From NCBI RefSeq assembly GCF_001659605.2, contig NC_035172.2, positions 16,245,051-16,309,050 of the forward strand: a DNA stretch of 64,000 nt, read 5' to 3'. The notes below the pieces were generated by a model. It saw only the letters and a program-made list of their open reading frames with translations. It did no database searches and was not told the DNA's origin. This stretch comes from Manihot esculenta (taxonomy: Eukaryota > Streptophyta > Magnoliopsida > Malpighiales > Euphorbiaceae). Below, piece by piece: positions 11,680-23,309 of the stretch. The translations under genes were made by a program, and so were the position numbers. Positions within the stretch are counted from its first letter, which is position 1. Every line of letters starts with the position of its first letter.

Positions 11680-11688
11680 ACTAGATTA

Positions 11689-12137
11689 TTGGGGTGAGCA
11701 TTCGGTCGGTTCAGTTCGGTTTTTTAGTATTTATAAAAACCGAATCGAACCAATTTTGGTTAGAAACCGAATCGAACTGAACCGGTCTGATTCGGTTCGA
11801 TTTGGTTCGGTTTGATCGGTTTCAATTTTTAATAATTTTTTAATTTTTTTACACTTTATTTTTAATATTTTAAACTTTAATTAAAATATTTTAATCTTAA
11901 TATGATTTAATTTCTCTATATTATTGAAAAAACATATTATTATCACTAATCGGTTCGGTTCGGTTTTTTCAGTTTTTTTCTGACCAAAATCAAACCGAAC
12001 CGAAATAATCAAAATTTCTGAAATTAAAAATCGAACCGAACCGAACCGAACCGAAATGTATAAAAAACCAAACCAAATTTTCAATTCGATTCGGTTTGAT
12101 CGGTTTTTTCAGTTTGAACCGAATACTGTTTACTCCT
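11689..12137. mobile_element. Palindromic MITE-like element, copy 2, with 9-bp TSD
   Basis: The element runs from TTGGGGTGAGCATTCGG to ACTGTTTACTCCT and is flanked on both sides by ACTAGATTA (11680-11688 and 12138-12146), a perfect 9-base TSD. The ends are imperfect inverted repeats (GAGCATTCGGTCGG against the complement of CCGAATACTGTTTACTC). The body is made of TTCGGTT and AACCGAA words in opposite directions, so single strands can fold over most of their length. There are no genes. The 9-base duplication points to Mutator-like mobilisation; hAT elements make 8. Confidence 0.7.
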
Positions 12138-12239
12138 ACTAGATTAACTCCATTATTATATAAATTAAAATTTAGTGATTGAAAAGAAATTGCTAACTTT
12201 TTTTCATCCAGAAATTTGATTTATTACTAAATGAAAAAT

Positions 12240-12430
12240 GCTTGTTTCTTTTCTCATTTGATTTAGCAATGATTTTTATTCGTTCTCAAATGTGAAAGTG
12301 GCTTTTCTCTTTTGGTTTAACAATTAATGGATTTCACATTTCATTGCTAAATATAATAACTTTTTTGAAATTTTGTTGCCAAATGTGAAAGTGAATTTTC
12401 TCTTCTCTTGATTTAGCACTAGATTTCACA
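12240..12430. repeat. Diverged tandem repeat, about 90-base unit
   Basis: Two successive blocks share the order 'TTTAGCA...ATTTCACAT...CAAATGTGAAAGTG...TTTTCTCTT'. The copies are well diverged. The duplication looks old and has no coding content. Confidence 0.4.
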
Positions 12431-12609
12431 TTATGTTTTTAAATCACACAACTTAGGTTTTATACCTTTTTTTTTTTTTTTCGTATTAGGACTTGATTAA
12501 GTTTAAGACTAACGAAGTCCATAATAAGCTTTTAAATACCTCACATTGTTTTTAACAGTTTATCTCTAATTAGTTCAATTAGCTTTTGGATCTTTTATGA
12601 TGATATTTT

Positions 12610-12936
12610 ATCACTAAAACTTTTATTATTTTATGGAATATTATTCATATTTTCTAACGTTTGGGATGCTCATAAAATTTAGTCAATAAAATACATTTTT
12701 CTGATGAAAAAAAATCATTTTAAGAAAAAAAATTTTCTAAAAAAAAACAAATGTAATTTTCCTGTGAGATACTTATTAAGACCTATATATAAATTTGTTA
12801 ATAAATTTTATTTTTTAAAAAAAATAAGTTATTTCCTTGAAAAATATTTTTTATGGAAAACATTTTGTAAAAAAAACATTTTCTACAAAAAGTAATTTCC
12901 AAAATTAAATTTTTTTCAGCAAACAAATGGAGCCTT
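12610..12936. mobile_element. MITE with AAACAAATGGAGCC end, copy 1 (worn left end)
   Basis: The right end reads AGCAAACAAATGGAGCC. The interior follows the same order of words as the copy at 12938: an imperfect 'CGTTTG...ACTCA/GCTCA...AAAATTTAGT' left part, then 'TTAATAAATTTTATTT', then repeated ATTTTCTACAAAAA-like words. The left terminal repeat is worn or missing. Short frames inside are chance poly-Lys/Phe frames. Confidence 0.5.
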
Positions 12937-12937
12937 A

Positions 12938-13288
12938 GGCTCCATTTGTTTTACGGAAAAAATTTTCCATATTTTTTGTCGTTTGAAACACTCAGAAAAT
13001 TTAATTAACGGAAAATATTTTTCTGGTTAAAGGAAAAAGTAAGTCATTTTAAGGAAATGACTTCCTCTTTTGAAAAGAATAAATCATTTTTCACACCTTA
13101 AAATCTTTATTAAGCTCTCTATATATAAATTTGTTAATAAATTTTATTTATAAATTAAGATTAAGCAGTGGAAAATAGGTTAGCTTATTGGAAAATTTTT
13201 TACACAAAAAATATTTTACACAAAAAACATTTTCCACGTAAAATATTTTTCAAATACAAGTTATTTTCTGTAAACAAATGGAGGCTAA
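12938..13288. mobile_element. MITE with GGCTCCATTTGTTT terminal repeats, copy 2
   Basis: The terminal inverted repeats are clear: TTAGGCTCCATTTGTTTTAC at the left and GTAAACAAATGGAGGCTAA at the right. The element is about 350 bases long and non-coding. It abuts copy 1 head to tail, so one probably inserted at the edge of the other. The superfamily cannot be fixed because no clean TSD is visible. Confidence 0.65.
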
Positions 13289-14167
13289 GTGATGTTGCAG
13301 AGATTAGATTAATAATATGGCTAGAATGGAACTATGCTGTAATTGGCTAAACCTGCAAAGGGGAAAAGATGAGGTGATGGTGGGTGCCTACAGCAGCCAC
13401 TCCAACGCTCAAGTCAGTACTCAATAAGATAGAGAGTGTAATGAATTGCTTAGAATTTGAGTAGTATCAGATAATAGCATACATTTGTCTCTATGATCGT
13501 CCTCCTTTTATACTGCAAGAGGATGGAAATAAATATAGCATTTCCCGATGACCCGATGATGATGTGGCTGGCTGCTTAATAAGGGATATCACCAGCTGAT
13601 AGGTTGGTAAATCCGCGATCATAGGCATAATGGGAATACACTGGATTGTGCCTGATAATGGTAACTTCATACTAAGACTCACCCCTCCTCGCCTTATTTA
13701 GGAAAGGGCAAGTCTTATTGATGAACCGGGTGTTAAGGTGTCCGGGCCTTCTTTTCCTCGGGTTGGACCACATTTCCTACTTACCAAATCCTTATCGTGT
13801 GGCCCTGTCTCGTAGTGACAGCTCATGGCTTACTTTGGGCGATTGTTATGTAGTATCAGAGGTTCCCCCACTGGTCTTCGATTCTTCAGATTCGAAGGAG
13901 ATAATAATTATCGAGACTTAGGGCACATGGCCTACTAAGATTGGTGTTTTTTCTGTTCACGCCGTTTCGCCTATCTAGCCCCTTAATGATGACTGTCCTG
14001 CTTATCGTGCTTTAAAGCCTACCGTCAAAACCGTCTTATAAGAACCCTTCTTCTTCCCCAAATATCACTTTTGCTTTCACCTATGATCTTGTGCTTTCAA
14101 AAACACCCGGTCTTCTTCTCTATTTATACTTCCTACGCTAATTTTTGTTTTCTTTTTCCTTATCAAG

Positions 14168-15815
14168 ATGAATAGAAATACTTCCTTTTCTCTTTCCTCT
14201 AGTGGAGATTCTGCTTCAGATTCCCCCTCCGACGGTCCCATCCGTGACTTGGCCCCCATCGCTCTGTTGAAGGAGGCTCTAAAAAGCGAGGGTAGTTCTA
14301 TTAGTGATAACCCCTCTGCCTTATCAAAGCAGGATATAGAACGCCTTTATGATACATATCAAATTCCTCGAGAGACCTTTCGCATCTTTGTCCCTTCTTC
14401 TCGCGTTTGTGTGAATGACTTGATTTTTGCAGAAGACACTATTATGGTCTTCGAGGAGTAGCTGAAAGTGGGTCTTCAATTCCCCATTTTTTATTGACAT
14501 TCTTCGGTTTTATAAGCTTTTAGTTACCCAATTGCACCCTAATAGTTGGAGAATCTTGGTAGCCTTTCGGTTTATTTGCCTTAATAACAATATCAAACCG
14601 AGCATAGCCCTTTTTTCCTAACTGTACCAGTTGGATACCTAAAAAAAAGAAAAATTTTGGTATTTTAGCGAGTGAAAACATCTGACCATATTTGACCGGA
14701 TACCTTCTTCATTGAATCAGTATAAAAATAAATTTTTTATCCTTCGTCACTGAACGCCTGGGGTTTTAGGCTCCTTTAAACAAGCAGGCACTTTTGGGTG
14801 GAACTGAGGAAGGATGGGCCCACCAAGGAGGGAGGAAGATGGATCTTTAATCTCTCTTTTGACAATGGCTAAATCTTTGAAGAAAATTGATATTACTCGG
14901 GCGGTGAGGAATATTATTTTATCTTGGTAGAGTCATCTTCAGACAAGCCAGACTTGGGGTCCTCACCCATCCCGCCTCCCCAGCTTTAAGGAAGGCACCT
15001 CCCTGGCCAGGGATCAAAGTACTTCTCTTTCTGCCTTTTTTTTATTATTTCAAACTGCCTTCTTACTTGCTTTTCTCTTTTTGCAGATATGGCTGGGTCT
15101 AGAAGCAGATTTGTTGAAGCGGCACGTGTCGTCCACAAAGGCAAGGCTGTTGCTAGGACAACTGGTCCCCCTAATAAACACGCTTGTCGCCCAGAAGAAG
15201 TGATCATACTTTCCCCTCCCTCGGCCTAACCTATGGGAGAAGAGTCGGCTCACTTACAGTTCGAGTCTTCTGCCATAGGCACCTCTGCTTTTGCTCCAAC
15301 TTTTGAGCTTCCTGCTACCATCCCCACTCCTTCTAAACTTGCTCCTACGAGCGTGAGGGTTGAATCTTCATGGCCTCCGAGCATCCAACCTTGGCATTAG
15401 CGCTAAACTGGAAGCCTTTACTCTTTGATGATCCTACTCTAGGCATTCCGTTGATCAAAAGTGCCCTGAGGCCCGTGGATCGTCGTCGAATGAATGAGCT
15501 CGAGTCAGACAAGCTTTTTGATAATCTTATGCACTCTGCCCTAGAGAGTGCTCTCTGTGCCTATGTGGTCAAGGTGTTAGGAAACTCAGAGATTACTGCA
15601 ACCCAAAATACGCAGCAGAAAAAAAAATCTCTGTTTTTTTTACAGGATCCGAGTGCTTCGTTTATTTTGAAAGGAAGGATAAGAGACTAACCTGTTAGAC
15701 TTGACGAGAAGATACAGTTTCGGACTGATGGTGTTGCTTCTGAAACGAACACCCTCAATGGTATCCACATGAATGCTTTCCATCTAGAGTGCTAGCTCTC
15801 TCAATGGAAGGATAT
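14168..15815 (+). pseudogene. Putative gypsy-type transposon-domain protein, 5' part
   Basis: The first frame (14168-14461) starts with a Ser/Asp-rich leader, then IRDLAPIALLKEALKSEG and a YDTYQIPRETFRIFVPSSR segment. This is the pattern of the plant 'putative gypsy type transposon' gag-like domain. The similarity continues after the first stop but across several frames: FRFYKLL-like, then LHPNSWRILVAFRFICL, then a QLYQL segment near 14630. Numerous stops and frameshifts separate the pieces. A second part begins near 15090 (MAGSRSRFVEAARVVHKGK), and a third frame occupies 15370-15690. A TATA-like CTATTTATA precedes the start at about 14121. The copy is dead. The remainder continues after solo LTR F. 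Confidence 0.55.
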
Positions 15816-16498
15816 TGTAACGACCCAAAACCGGACCGCTACCGGTGCTAGGATCCAGATCGACTTAAGGTCGCCGGGACCCATGGCAAGCCTAACATAC
15901 ATTCTGAACATCTGGTAAATCCTATACATGATCATACATTTGCATAAAAACTTTAAACTTTTTTTTCATACACCAAGCTTGACCTGTGCATGCTCCATAA
16001 CTATAAACATAAAACCCCACGCTAGAGCCCTCATCAAATGCTCTAGTGGGGCAACACATCATATGTCAAGCCTGGTTCAACATAACTCATCATTAAAACA
16101 TTTCATATAGATCATGTACAAAAAGGGATTACTATACATTAGGGCCAAGCACAATACTAATCCTCAATACATTACTGTACAAACTTTACATTATATCATT
16201 TTACATTTCATGTCCACTACTAAACTATTACATAATAAGCCTTTACCCTTGACGATGTCCCGGACTATCATGAACCTACAAACTTGGGGGTTAGAGGAAA
16301 GGGGTGAGCTACTAAAGCCCAGTGAGTAGAACAGTAAAAACAGTTTAATAATCACATGCTTTCATGGAATGCATCACAACACAAGTAAATCACCTTAAGA
16401 TGGTATTGTCACCAATAGCCCTCTACATATCCAATAAATGCCTGGCCCTCAACGGAGCTCCTCAGGACTTCCTCTTAAACATAGCATAACATATCCAA

Positions 16499-16586
16499 CT
16501 GTGCCAGGGGCGTAGAATGGGCCTCGACCTGGACTTTCTTTTACTCTGTGCCAGGGGCGTAGAATGGGCCTCGACCTGGACTTTCG
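16499..16586. repeat. Two-copy tandem repeat in solo LTR F
   Basis: The unit contains TGTGCCAGGGGCGTAGAATG followed by GGCCTCGACCTGGACTTTC and occurs twice almost without change. The same repeat, diverged and in two to four copies, sits at the same place in the LTRs of A (21649-21803), B (32449-32640), C (39139-39365) and G (25216-25363, opposite strand). Confidence 0.75.
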
Positions 16587-16587
16587 T

Positions 16588-16614
16588 ACCATATCATATC
16601 ATATCATATCATAT
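16588..16614. repeat. (ATATC)n microsatellite
   Basis: Five or so ATATC/ATCAT units in a row inside solo LTR F. The LTRs of A have a shorter CAT-type run at the same place. Confidence 0.7.
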
Positions 16615-17709
16615 CGAGGACTAATGGATCATCCAATAACCATCCACATCAACAATAATTAATGCAATGCATCATATTCGTGAATTCTAATGCAATACAA
16701 CCTATTACATACATGGCATTCATGATGCATGAACATGCTTAAAAGTTTAGTTGCTTTGAAATAAAAAGAGTTGTGTTCTACTCACCTCTGGCTGACTCTG
16801 AAACAGCTAACTCTGCTGGCCTCCTCAGTTCCTCGGGTCCGATCCTACACAGGTGGACTCAAATGAGGGACCAAACAAACTCTAACATGACTCTAAACAT
16901 CTCCCCAAAAACCCCCTAAAACATCATAAAACATGCATTGAAAACAGGCAAAGGAAGGCTGGGCAGGGGACTTTCTGCGGCAGGTTCAGCGGCCGAAGGT
17001 CCCTCCAGAGCCGAAATTCATGCACTTTCGGGGGCAGGGTTCGACGGCCGAAAGTCCTTCCAGAGCCGAAAGTCACAATCTTCGGCAGCAGGTTCGGCGG
17101 CCGAAACTCCCCTCCAGAGCCGAAAGTCCAAACTTTCGGGGGCGAGTTTAGGTGGCCTAAAGTTGCTTCCAGGCAGGTCCGGCGGCCGAACCTGGGTTCT
17201 CCAAAATGGCAGAACCCAATTCTGCCTCGCATTTCCAACCATCCACAACACCCCAACATGCAACCAACTATACTAAAATATGCATATACACATACTCAAG
17301 CATATAGGGGCATAAAACTAGCCTAAACACCAACAAACATCATCATAGCATCACATTTGAGCATAAACTAACATAAACCCTAACATTTTACATCTACTCT
17401 AAACATGCATTAAACACCCTCAAAACCCCTCAAAACTTACTTAAAACATAAAAGAAGGCGAGGATCTATGCTTACCTCTTGAAGATCGAGAGGAGAGGTG
17501 ATCCAAACTCGGAGATTGGGAGGAATCGAGCTCCGGGGTCTCCAAGCTTCAAAACTTTGATTTTAGCTCAAAAATCTTCAAAACAACGTAAAAACTCATT
17601 AAAACTCGAAGGGATTTAAGGAAAACACAAAATCAACCATGGAAGGATGGAATCTCACCTATGCCCGAAAATAGAGAGAGAAAACTCGCCCATTTTCAGA
17701 CAATGGGCC

Positions 17710-17716
17710 TTTTATA
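17710..17716 (-). promoter_or_regulatory. TATA box of solo LTR F
   Basis: The minus strand reads CTATAAAAGG, as in the LTRs of A, C and G. It lies about 260 bases inside the TGTAATACC end, a normal U3 position. A TTCGG-GGCC palindrome cluster lies just upstream on the minus strand (17740-17790). Confidence 0.65.
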
Positions 17717-17973
17717 GGTGGTTGGCCAGACCACCTTCGGGGGCCAAAGGTGCCTCCGCAAGAGGCCAATGTTCGGCGGCCAAACCTGGCATTTTCTCCC
17801 TTGGTCTTTTCTTTCAAAAACTCATTTTCTTTCTTCATTAAAACTATAAAAACATGAAAAAACATTTCATAAAAATATAACTTTACCCTTCTAGAGGGCT
17901 CCGACATTCGAGAAATTCCGGATTCCAACGGAGATTTCTCCGGAAGGTAGGAATTTCGATGCCGGGTATTACA

Positions 17974-18622
17974 GATAAGCTATATGCTCCCCAATCTGCA
18001 GCCCAGAAAAACGATCACTCCAAAAAAAACTTACTCCCGCAATTCGCAGAAGAAGTTTTATTCCTTTTTCAGACTTTTTGTTTTTCCACACTTCTTTTCA
18101 TAAAAGAGTTGTATTCATAACCAACTATCACAATCTCGCAGATACTCAAATATCTATATGATAAGTCCTTTTTTCAAAAAGAAATGAAAAATCCTTTATC
18201 TGTAACAGTTACAGATAGACTGCAGATCTTTTAAACATTATTATCTTTTAAACATTACAAGAACGCACTTGTTGCCAAGTCCTGGAGCTATAGGGTCAAG
18301 CTGAGGAGGGCTAGGCCGCCTCCACCAGGGTAGTTGAGCTTAAGGTGAAGCTACAGGAGATGATGGCTTAAGGTAGGGAGATGTTCGTGCAAGGCCAAGA
18401 CTCGGTAAAGAAGGAGTTGGTGAAATAGTTTCTCTCTGAAGATTTTTGTTAGATAGACAACATCTTCCCTGAGGAGGCGGGAGATGAGATTGAAGATGGG
18501 GAGGGGCGAGCTAAGGGCAACCCTTATGACCGGGTCTCTACAGACAATATAATCGATGTAGAAAATAGTGATATAATGGAGACTCGGGCAGAGGAACCTA
18601 AAGATATTCCACCTCCCATGTA
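17974..18622 (+). pseudogene. Gypsy-type transposon-domain protein, 3' part
   Basis: This is the continuation of the element E reading frame after solo LTR F. A coiled-coil-like piece, rich in Leu, Lys and Glu (around 18335-18420), is followed by an acidic tail that ends in DIPPPM and a stop near 18622. Several stops and a T-rich insertion (18000-18250) interrupt it. Acidic tails and coiled coils are common in this plant gag-like family, but the alignment is too weak to give domain limits. Confidence 0.4.
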
Positions 18623-19000
18623 ATCTCTTATAACTTTAATAAAAATATCATTACTTTCATTGAGTGTCTGTATACCCAACATTCATTCATAGCTCATTTT
18701 CAAGACTTAAATAATTTCTATAAAGAACTGTTAAGGGTTAACACCCATCCACCATAGTAGTAGTAATAAATCGCTTGAAAACCATTTGAATAATGGAGAT
18801 AACACCCGAATACATGTCCTGGCAAGTGCCTGCTTCCAGTATGAAACATCTTACAGGATTTCATATAATTTTGAGGTCAACACTCGCCCTTGAACACCCA
18901 TCTCGTGACTTTGAATATCTCAAAAGTCTTATATGGGGCTATCATCCTGTAATTGAGCCTAGCGAAACCTACTTCGTAGTCCCTTATAATTGCTTTTGGT

Positions 19001-19577
19001 GAGTGGGACCAATGTCCGGATGGTCTAGCAGAAATTGTCTTATGACCTGGCATGACAGAATCTGCCTTGTGGTCTTTTGTAGCAGGACTAACGCCTGGAT
19101 AACGTCTTGTGACCTGGCATAGCGAAATTTTCCTTGTGGCCTTGTTTAGTGAGACCAACACCCGAATGGCACCTTATGACCCAGCCTGGCGAAACTCGCA
19201 TTGTGGCATTGTTTAGTAGGACCAATGCCTGGATGGTTTGGTAGAACTCGCATTGTGGCCTTGTTTCATGGGACCAACACCCGAATGATCTGGTGGAACC
19301 CACCTTATGGCCTTGTTTAATAGGACCAATGCCTGAATAGTCTGGTGGAACCCGTCTTGTGACCTAGCCTAGCGAAACTTACCTTGTGACCTTGTTTCAT
19401 GGGACCAATGCCCGGATGGTCTAGCAGAACCTACGTTGTGACCTAGCTTGACAGAACCCGCCTTGTGGCCTTATTTTCTAGGACCAGCTCGGACGGTCTG
19501 ACGGAACCTGCCTTGTGACCCTAGCTTGGCGAAACCTGCCTTGTGACTTGGCTTGGCAGAACCCACCTTGTGGCCTC
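19001..19577. repeat. Variable tandem repeat, about eight units of 52-82 bases
   Basis: Each unit combines three words: GGGACCAATGCCCGGATGGT, then GGAACCCGCCTTGTG, then GGCCTTGTTT. An optional extra word, GACCTAGCCTGGCGAAAC, makes the longer units. The order repeats about eight times with point changes and presence or absence of the extra word. The repeat lies in the 3' non-coding part of element E and ends shortly before insertion D. Confidence 0.8.
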
Positions 19578-19848
19578 TTCCCACCTTCTTAATCTTTTTT
19601 TGAGGAAGGTAATCCCATCATTTCTTGTCACTGAAGAACACAACATATAAAAAATACCTCATTAATTTGTTATTAAAAGATTTCCTTATATTACAAAACT
19701 TTCGAAGTGGGGAATCACTCGGCCATCTAGTTTGGCCATCTTACAAGGTTCTGAGGGAATGACCTTCAAGACTTTAAAAGTTCTTTTTCGGTTCTTCCCC
19801 AACTTACCAGACTGGAAATTTCATCTATAGCTTGCTTACTTTCCCTGA
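19578..19848. other. 3' flank of element E up to insertion D
   Basis: No gene. The sequence ends in CCTGA (19844-19848), the left copy of the TSD of element D. Confidence 0.6.
19844..19848. repeat. TSD CCTGA of element D, left copy
   Basis: The same five bases follow the right LTR at 63994-63998, which brackets the entire nested block. Confidence 0.9.
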
Positions 19849-21021
19849 TGACTCGCGATTGTCGAAGCCGGTCAAAAATAACCTTTCTAGTTATCAACAA
19901 TTTACAACTGCAAATAGTGGTGAAAGGATCGAATCCACAGGGAATTGAGAACTTACCTATTTTCCTTATCAAGATCAATAAAATAAACTGAAATAAAAAT
20001 AAGCTGAAAAAGAAGAAAACTGAAAACGAGATAAACTGAAAACGAGATAAAACTGAAAGAGAAATAAACGGAAAGCAAAATAAACTGAAACGAGATAAAA
20101 CTGAAAACGAGATAAACTGAAAGTAAAATGGGGGGTTTTGATATTGATCTAAACTGAAAGCAATAAAAATAAAGCAAATAATAAAAATAAAAGAGAAATA
20201 AATAATAAGAAAGCTCTAGTTGAAGAATTGGATCCACTTCAGTTGTTGGGATTGATCATTGACGCTTAGTTTCTTTTGATTGATTCAATAGATTAGTTAT
20301 GGAGATGGAAGACGTTTTTCACCACCATGTCTCTCCTTATGATTAAACCAATTAGGGAACGTCCTCTAATTAATTACTAATTAACAAATTGCCAAGGAAC
20401 GTCCTTGAGCCTTAGGCATCAAACAATTGTTAATTGCATGAAGAAAGAGAGAGATCCAATCCTAACTACTCAAACGCATGAGATATTGCCAGATCATACA
20501 ATTTCCTTGGTTTTTACACCAAGTGTTCTTATGTTTGAATAATCCAAGCAATTACGGACTTAAATCACCCAAACTAACATATTATTACCTTGCAATCAAG
20601 AATCAACGTAGATCTAAACAACAAAGCAATATTGAAATCAAGCATGAAATTGCATGAATATTAAACAACCAAAAGTTTAACAATGTATAATCAAGTCTCC
20701 CAATCCATAAAACAACTAAAGTATCACCTAATCTTCAACTAGAATAAAAGATTTCAGCCTCTCATGTCTGAAACAAAATGAAAAATAAAAGAAAAGAAGA
20801 AAGGTAGAAGAAGAGATGTGAATTTCGTAAGTGCCTCCCAAGAGGGGCTTAAAGGTTGTGTGGAGGCTCCTTATGTGTCTTTTTATAGTTGAAAGTGCTG
20901 CCCTAGGTCATACTTGCTTCCTAATTAGTGAAGAGGCTGCCCAAAGTGCTGAAAAAGAAAGAATCGCATTGTAAATTCTCCGGAAGGAAGGAGGCGTGCG
21001 GATCAGGCTTCAGAAGAGGAA
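19849..21021 (-). repeat. 3' LTR of D, first part
   Basis: It matches the right LTR from 62144 onwards with a few percent differences by eye. It is interrupted by element A after AGGAA (21017-21021), and the rest follows at 59118-59736. It contains a purine-rich internal repeat (19985-20130), with units like GAAAACGAGATAAACT, and a TATA box (20882-20888, minus strand). Confidence 0.9.
21017..21021. repeat. TSD AGGAA of element A, left copy
   Basis: Repeated at 59113-59117. The uninterrupted LTR of D has the target once, in CAGAAGAGGAAGGATG near 63330. Confidence 0.95.
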
Positions 21022-23309
21022 TGTAACGATCCGAAAATCGGACCGCTACCGGCGCTAGGATCCAGATCGGCTTAAGGCCGCCGGGACCCGTAGCAAGCCT
21101 GACATACATCCTGTGAACCTGTTTAATCCCATACATGATCAACAATATACATAAAAATTAAAACTTTTCTTTCATCATTTCCTCATACACCAACTCAACC
21201 TGTACATGCACTGAACATAAACATAACTATAAACATTGATCCCTCTGTGGGACCTCATCAATGCCCCCAATGGGTGGCATAACATGTGTTGAGTTGGTTA
21301 AACATAATCATCAATAAACATTAAGATCATGTATCAAAAAGGGATTACAATATACTATGGTCAAGCACACTTCTAAACCTCAATATTATTACATTGCATA
21401 TCTATACATCATTATACAATTTGTCATGTCCACATTCTAGCTATTACATACACAAGACTTCATTACTCTTGCTGACCTCCTGGTCTACCCTGTACCTGCA
21501 AGCCTGGGGGTTAAGGGAGAGGGGTGAGCTATAAAGCCCAGTGAGCAGAATAATAAAACATCTAAAACATATGATAACATGAAATGCATCACATCACAGC
21601 TAATCACATCAAGGATGAATTTGTCACCAATAGTCCCCTACATGGTCCAACTGTGCCAGGGGCATAGAATGGGCCTCGCAGGTCTTTCTCTTACATAACA
21701 TAACATAACATGGTCCAACTGTGCTAGGGGCGTAGAATGGGCCTCGCTGGTCTTTCTCTTACATGGTGCCAAGGGCGTAGAATGGGCCTCACTGGTCTTC
21801 CGTACCGTATCATCATCATCATAACATATGGGGACTAAAGGATCATTCAACATTCATCCACATCATCAACATGTTATGCAATGCAACATATTCGTGAGTC
21901 TAATGCAAACACCCTATTATATCTCATGGCATTCATGATGCATGAATCATGCTAAAACTGATTTATTTATTTAAAAGCATAAGGTTTATTCCACTCACCT
22001 CTGGCTGAAGCTCTACTGACTCAGAAGCAGCTGAATTCACTGCTGGGGTCCTCGGTTCCTCGGGTCCGAACCTACACAGGTGGACTCAAATGAGGGACCA
22101 AACAACTAGAACATATCTCTAAAAACATCCCCCAAAAACCCCCTAGAACATCATGAAACAATCATAGAAAAACATGTAAAAGAGGGTTGGACAGGGCACT
22201 TTCGGCGGCAGGTTCGGCGGCCGAAAGTCCCTCCAGAGCCGAAAGTCAGGCAGGTTCGGCGGCACCTTCGGCGGCCGAAACTCCCAGACAGAGGCGAAAC
22301 TCATGCATGTTCGGCGGCACTTTCGGCGGCCGAAACTCCCAGACAGAGACGAAAGTCTCCTTTCGGGGGCAAGCTTCGGCAGCCGAAGGCTACTTCCACA
22401 AGCATGTTCGGCGGCCGAAAGTTCCTTCGGCTGCCGAATCTGGTTTCTCCCTTAGTGGCAGAAACTCAGCTCTTCTATGCATATACACCTCCCATTCCAT
22501 CCAAACATGCATAAACCTATTCTACAACACACATACACAAGCATACAAGCTCCTAGGGGCTTCAAACTACCTAAAACCCCATCTACAACACATCAAACAT
22601 ACATTGGCAAGCCACATTGCTCAAAACACAACAATAACTCAAAAACCTAACTATAAGCTAAACATGCATTCTACCCCATAGATCTTCATAAAACTTACTT
22701 AAAACATGCATTGAGCTTAAGATCGGCTCTTACCTCGTGAAGATCGAGAGAGAGACGACCTAAACTCGGAGATGGGAGATTCACAACTTCCTTGGGTCTC
22801 CAAGCTCAAAACTTGCTCAAAACTTGAAAATCTTCAAAACAAGATGAAAACTTGTGAAAATCGTGAAAGATTTGAAGGAAGAACTCAAAGATTGGTGAGG
22901 GACGGCGGAGAGCTCACCTTGGCCGACAATGGGGAGAAAAGCTCGCCCATTTTCGGCTAAGGGACCCTTTTATAGTGGCTGGCCAGGCCACGTTCGGGGG
23001 CCGAACGTGCCTCCGCATGCATGCCATGTTCGGCGGCCGAACTTGAGGTTCGGCGGCCGAACCTGGACTTCCCTCACTCATGCCTTCGGGGGCCTAAGGC
23101 ACACCCGAAATGCCTGCATGTTCGGCGGCCGAACCTGGATTTTCCTCCAAGGTTGTTTTCATGCAAAAACTCATTTCCTTTTGCTTAAAACCATAAAACA
23201 CATTAAAACATTTTATGAAAACATGGTCTTACCCTTCTAGAGGTCTCCGACATCCGAGATTCCACCGGACGGTAGGAATTCCGATACCGGAGTCTAGCCG
23301 GGTATTACA
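21022..23309 (-). repeat. 3' LTR of A
   Basis: Starts TGTAACGATCCG and ends GGGTATTACA. It has a tandem repeat at 21649-21803, palindrome clusters at 22196-22441 and 22992-23133, and a TATA box at 22968-22974 (minus strand). It has exactly the same length as the split right LTR. It forms an inverted pair with solo LTR G, separated by only 392 bases. Confidence 0.92.
21649..21803. repeat. Three-copy tandem repeat in LTR A
   Basis: Three units with GTGCCAGGGGCATAGAATGG-like cores separated by CTTTCTCTTACAT. The same position is repeated in all LTRs of this group. The unit is transcribed as part of the leader. Confidence 0.7.

Larger units (their letters stand above)
15816..17973 (-). mobile_element. 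Solo LTR F (gypsy, relative of A, C and G)
   Basis: The block starts TGTAACGACCCAAAACCGG and ends GCCGGGTATTACA, the same termini as the LTRs of elements A and C. No internal region follows. The flanks are GATAT (15811-15815) and GATAA (17974-17978), a 5-base TSD with one mismatch. At about 2158 bases it is a whole LTR left after LTR-LTR recombination. It keeps the landmarks of the family: a tandem repeat with CCAGGGGCGTAGAATGGG, two clusters of TTCGGC-GCCGAA palindromes and a TATA box. Judged by its internal promoter it reads on the minus strand. Confidence 0.85.
13360..19848 (+). mobile_element. Decayed gypsy-type element E (host of the nested block)
   Basis: A composition change near 13360 starts a moderately GC-rich block. 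It carries a degenerate plus-strand gag-like reading frame (from 14168), interrupted by solo LTR F, and a long non-coding 3' part with a tandem repeat (19001-19577). The right edge is cut by insertion D at 19849. Neither terminus nor a primer site could be identified, so the left limit is approximate. Confidence 0.5.

Noticed and set aside
12704..13350. Lys/Phe/Asn-rich short frames
   Set aside because: They are translations of A- and T-rich MITE interiors.
16499..16614. CRISPR-like repeat arrays
   Set aside because: The repeats in the LTRs are direct tandem units without unique spacers of constant length, and the genome is a plant genome.
16924..17276. Overlapping open frames on both strands in LTRs (Ser-Ala-Ala-Glu and Arg-Pro-Pro-Lys rich products), also near 22187, 24455, 39701 and 47318
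   Set aside because: They are by-products of the GC-rich TTCGGCGGCCGAA palindromes, which avoid stops in several frames. They recur in every LTR and have no family similarity.
19953..20237. Phe/Ser/Tyr-rich frame resembling a membrane protein (also 62270-62557)
   Set aside because: It is the antisense reading of a GAAAACGAGATAAACT-type purine repeat in the LTR of D. Low complexity, not a gene.
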